This document shows, piece by piece, positions 61,711-64,000 of a stretch of 64,000 nucleotides of DNA. The notes beneath the pieces are model-generated. The model made no database searches, had not been told where the DNA came from, and was given only the letters and a program-made list of their open reading frames with translations. A program made the translations under genes and the position numbers. Every line of letters starts with the position of its first letter. Within the stretch, counting starts at the first letter, position 1. The stretch is from Ferrimonas kyonanensis DSM 18153 (lineage in GTDB: Bacteria > Pseudomonadota > Gammaproteobacteria > Enterobacterales > Shewanellaceae): NCBI RefSeq assembly GCF_000425405.1, contig NZ_AUDJ01000015.1, forward strand, positions 148,655-212,654, written 5' to 3'.

Positions 61711-62560
61711 TTACTCCAGCGCCGACTACGACATCGCGGCGCCGATTCAGCAAGCTTTGGTGCACCTGGGTCATACGGTCTGGTTTGCACCACAGCGAAT
61801 TGGCGCCGGCCAATGCTTCGCGGCGGAGATCAGCGATGCGATGAAGTCGGCGGAAGCGTTGCTGTTACTGGCCAGCGAGCATTCGGTGGGCAATGCCACT
61901 CGCCCGGGATCCAACGAGGTGAAAACCGAGATCAAGATGGCCCGGGAGAAGGGGATCGCCGTGATCCCCCTCAAGGTGGATGCCAGCCTGGACAGTGGCG
62001 GCGCCACCGGGTTCGATTATCTGCTGAAAAACTTCCAGTGGGTCGATATCGAAGCCATGTTGCTCAGCCGTCGCTTCGATGTGATTGCCCAGCGGATTGA
62101 CGGTGAAATTCAAGGCGGGCTTAAGCCGGACTTCAGCGGGTTTTCCGCCCAGCTGGAGGAGGTGGAAACCCTGCTGAAAGCCAAGCGTTGCAACGATGCC
62201 CGCCAGGTGCTCAATGCCCTCAGGTTGCCAGCCGAATTCAACGATGAACTGGCGCTGCTGAAGATCATTGCCTTTTTGCAGGGGCAAACGTCGATTCGTC
62301 GCCTCAGCAAGCGGGATGCCGATGCCTGTGTGCAGCGGCTTGCTGACATCAGCCAGGGCGCGGTGGCCGCACCGGCGCTGTACCTGCAGGCGATCCTCAG
62401 TGAGAATTTCTACCTGGCCAACAGCATCGCCGATGGCACCGCCGGGTTCATGGCGTTAAAGCTGCAAGCTCAGCCTCACGGCAGGTTGAAGGCCAAGTAC
62501 ATCAAGATGACCGATGGCTTCCCTGCCGATGGCATGGGGTTTGTCAGTCGCTGGCGTTAG
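61694..62560 (+). CDS. TIR-domain protein
   Basis: A 288-residue protein. The N-terminal TIR domain (residues 1-130) starts MHLFLSYSSADYDIAAPIQQ and continues with HTVWFAPQRIGAGQ, the BB-loop region, ALLLLASEHS and NEVKTEIKMAREKGIAVIPL, where a glutamate at 75 or 79 sits at the catalytic position of NAD-cleaving TIRs. The rest is helical (LEEVETLLKAKRCNDARQVL and onward) and might sense or oligomerise. The ATG at 61694 overlaps the WD40 gene by 17 bases; upstream in-frame starts would enter deeper into that gene. A strong terminator follows at 62577. It may make a nucleotide signal read by the SLOG protein. Confidence 0.88.
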   Translation: MHLFLSYSSADYDIAAPIQQALVHLGHTVWFAPQRIGAGQCFAAEISDAMKSAEALLLLASEHSVGNATRPGSNEVKTEIKMAREKGIAVIPLKVDASLDSGGATGFDYLLKNFQWVDIEAMLLSRRFDVIAQRIDGEIQGGLKPDFSGFSAQLEEVETLLKAKRCNDARQVLNALRLPAEFNDELALLKIIAFLQGQTSIRRLSKRDADACVQRLADISQGAVAAPALYLQAILSENFYLANSIADGTAGFMALKLQAQPHGRLKAKYIKMTDGFPADGMGFVSRWR

Positions 62561-62576
62561 TGTCAGTATTGCCAAC

Positions 62577-62607
62577 AAGGCCACCGCGAACCCGGTGGCC
62601 TTTTTTT
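62577..62607 (+). terminator. Terminator of the SLOG-WD40-TIR operon
   Basis: AAGGCCACCG pairs perfectly with CGGTGGCCTT across a 6-base loop, followed by five more T residues, 17 bases after the TIR stop. It marks the end of the three-gene unit. Confidence 0.93.
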
Positions 62608-62635
62608 AGCTTTCACTCAAATTGGAGGAGGGGAG

Positions 62636-63214
62636 ATGACCACAAGGTTAGTCTGGCTGGCGGCAATGACCGCCGTGTGGAGTGGTGCACCGGCGGCGCA
62701 GGGCAACGACTCGCAGCAATTTTTCGATGCCCTGTCAGCCCACTGTGGCAAGGCCTATGGCGGTCGGCTTATCTCCAGTGATGCGGCCGATCGTTCTATG
62801 GTCGGTGTCGAGATGGTGATGCACGTGCGTGATTGCTCGGACAGCGAGATTCGGATTCCTTTCTTTGTCGGCGACGACCGTTCCCGCACCTGGGTGATCA
62901 CCAAAACCGACGATGGGCTGCAGCTAAAGCACCAGCATCGCCATGCCGATGGCAGCGATGATGCGGTGACCTGGTATGGCGGCCACACCGACCCGAATAG
63001 GCATACCGACTCGGCGTCTGTGCAGTCGTTTCCGGTGGATGGTTACTCCATCGAGATGTTTAAGCGTACAGGCCTTGATGTTTCGGTGACCAACGTCTGG
63101 CAACTGACGCTGAGTGACGACCGGTTTAACTACATCATGAGCCGTGCGGGACGCCATTTTGAGGTCAGTTTTTCCCTGACCCAGCCGATTCCGACACCGG
63201 GGCAGGCCTGGTAG
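62636..63214 (+). CDS. Exported protein of unknown function
   Basis: A 192-residue protein with a signal peptide (LVWLAAMTAVWSGAPAAQGN, about residues 5-24). Three cysteines (about residues 37 and 66 and in the signal) and a tryptophan-rich, beta-prone sequence follow. I do not recognise the family; the DDAVTWYGGHTDPNRHTDSASV segment is distinctive. GGAGGAGGGGAG stands ahead of the ATG. The terminator at 62577 separates it from the TIR operon, so it is a separate unit. Confidence 0.78.
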   Translation: MTTRLVWLAAMTAVWSGAPAAQGNDSQQFFDALSAHCGKAYGGRLISSDAADRSMVGVEMVMHVRDCSDSEIRIPFFVGDDRSRTWVITKTDDGLQLKHQHRHADGSDDAVTWYGGHTDPNRHTDSASVQSFPVDGYSIEMFKRTGLDVSVTNVWQLTLSDDRFNYIMSRAGRHFEVSFSLTQPIPTPGQAW

Positions 63215-63288
63215 AGGAGCGCTGCGCTTATATGGCTGCAAAACATCCCAAAATCAATTAATTAATCGACACTCAGTTGCTTAAGGGG

Positions 63289-63316
63289 TTGCGGTGGAGT
63301 ACCAGCCGGGTACAAT
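63289..63316 (+). promoter_or_regulatory. Promoter of tRNA-Cys copy 2
   Basis: TTGCGG (63289-63294), 16-base spacer, TACAAT (63311-63316), 28 bases ahead of the tRNA. Confidence 0.6.
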
Positions 63317-63344
63317 GACCAGCGTTCGGTAACACACCGAATCT

Positions 63345-63418
63345 GGCGCGTTGGCAGAGTGGCTATGCAGCGGATTGCAAATCCGTGGACCTCGGTTCGA
63401 CTCCGGGACGCGCCTCCA
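63345..63418 (+). tRNA. tRNA-Cys (GCA), copy 2
   Basis: A 74-base gene identical to that at 34069, with acceptor stem, GCA anticodon, T-loop and encoded CCA. It has its own promoter and terminator. Two identical genes 29 kb apart suggest recent duplication or gene conversion. Confidence 0.97.
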
Positions 63419-63424
63419 TATTTT

Positions 63425-63464
63425 ACGAGAAACGGCAACTCTGAAAAGGGTTGCCGTTTTTCGT
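63425..63464 (+). terminator. Terminator of tRNA-Cys copy 2
   Basis: ACGAGAAACGGCAAC pairs with GTTGCCGTTTTTCGT (15 pairs counting one G-T), loop of 10; the T-run lies inside the 3' arm. Confidence 0.85.
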
Positions 63465-63573
63465 ATGAGCAACCAAAAGCTCTGTATATCCAGCTTCCCA
63501 CAACACTCAAAAAAAAGCCTCCGTCGCCCTTGCGAACGCGAGGGCCCAGCGTCTTTTATCGGAACCTTCCGAA

Positions 63574-63684
63574 AACCTTCCGAAGACAGCCATCAGAAGA
63601 ATCTTCCAACAACCTTCCGAAGACAGCCATCAGAAGGTGGTGATTCTCGGTTCGACTCCGGGAAACCTTCCGAAGACACCCATC
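63574..63684. repeat. Short direct repeats after tRNA-Cys copy 2
   Basis: AACCTTCCGAAGACAGCCAT plus CAGAAG occurs twice, identically (63574-63599 and 63611-63636). A shorter version ends in ACACCCATCAT (63664-63684), and a fragment AACCTTCCG precedes the first. The spacers are irregular (11 and 27 bases). Another word, CGAACGCGAGGG, flanks the patch near 63533 and 63722. This looks like rearranged scar DNA. Confidence 0.75.
63646..63663 (+). repeat. tRNA-Cys T-arm fragment
   Basis: CTCGGTTCGACTCCGGGA is an exact 18-base copy of the T-arm of the tRNA-Cys gene (63391-63408), isolated inside the repeat patch. It fits a leftover attachment site. Confidence 0.75.
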
Positions 63685-63741
63685 ATTGCGAACATGCCAG
63701 AGGAAGATACGTCGCTCATTACGAACGCGAGGGTCCGTGTC

Positions 63742-64000
<259 letters not shown>

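Noticed and set aside
63574..63684. Possible CRISPR array
   Set aside because: Only two full repeats, unequal spacers, a third degraded copy and no cas genes; tRNA-linked scar DNA explains it better.

Overview
The window looks like chromosomal DNA of a facultatively respiring marine-type gammaproteobacterium on the Shewanella/Ferrimonas side of the group. This is inferred from an MtrA/MtrB-type extracellular electron conduit, a TtpC-type TonB operon, E. coli-like SpeB, HemG, UvrY-UvrC and PgsA, and tRNAs with encoded CCA ends. No species is claimed.

Left part (1-16.8 kb): an amino-acid ABC transporter cut by the left edge, with promoter, CRP-like and ARG-box-like sites. Next come a DUF2955/HlyD efflux pair with a divergent LysR regulator, a five-gene operon coding a complete RND tripartite pump plus its own two-component system, a membrane-anchored glutaredoxin, an ABC-2 exporter and an orphan metal/corrinoid-type binding protein.

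Middle (17-45 kb): a decaheme cytochrome and MtrB-type porin pair, a chemotaxis receptor, a sugar-phosphate mutarotase, a deoxynucleoside kinase, HemG beside a cytochrome b561-like protein, an Hha/YmoA-like protein, an acyltransferase, agmatinase, an orphan MurE-like ligase and glyoxalase I. The uvrY-uvrC-pgsA block follows, then tRNA-Cys and tRNA-Leu. A duplicated copy of the tRNA-Leu terminator brackets a segment of about 2.4 kb carrying an ABC-F ATPase. After it come a phosphosugar mutase behind a Fur-like palindrome and a small redox/SnoaL/monooxygenase cluster, which shares a two-part DNA motif with its neighbouring LysR gene.

Right part (45-57 kb): a tightly packed 12-gene minus-strand operon joins a TonB-dependent receptor, periplasmic binding protein, FecCD permease, an ABC ATPase fused to a second P-loop NTPase, two divergent CcsA/ResB-like membrane proteins, and a complete DUF3450-TtpC-ExbB-ExbD-TonB-TPR energising module.

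The most exciting locus is at 57.5-62.6 kb. It encodes a SLOG-type nucleotide-sensor protein with four membrane helices and a SLATT-like C-terminus, a WD40-membrane-coiled-coil protein, and a TIR-domain protein whose gene overlaps the preceding one. This resembles a Thoeris-type, nucleotide-signalling anti-phage or stress system, but with an unfamiliar composition. It is followed by a second, identical tRNA-Cys, a scrambled repeat patch holding a tRNA-Cys T-arm fragment, and the end of an IS3-family element that runs off the right edge.
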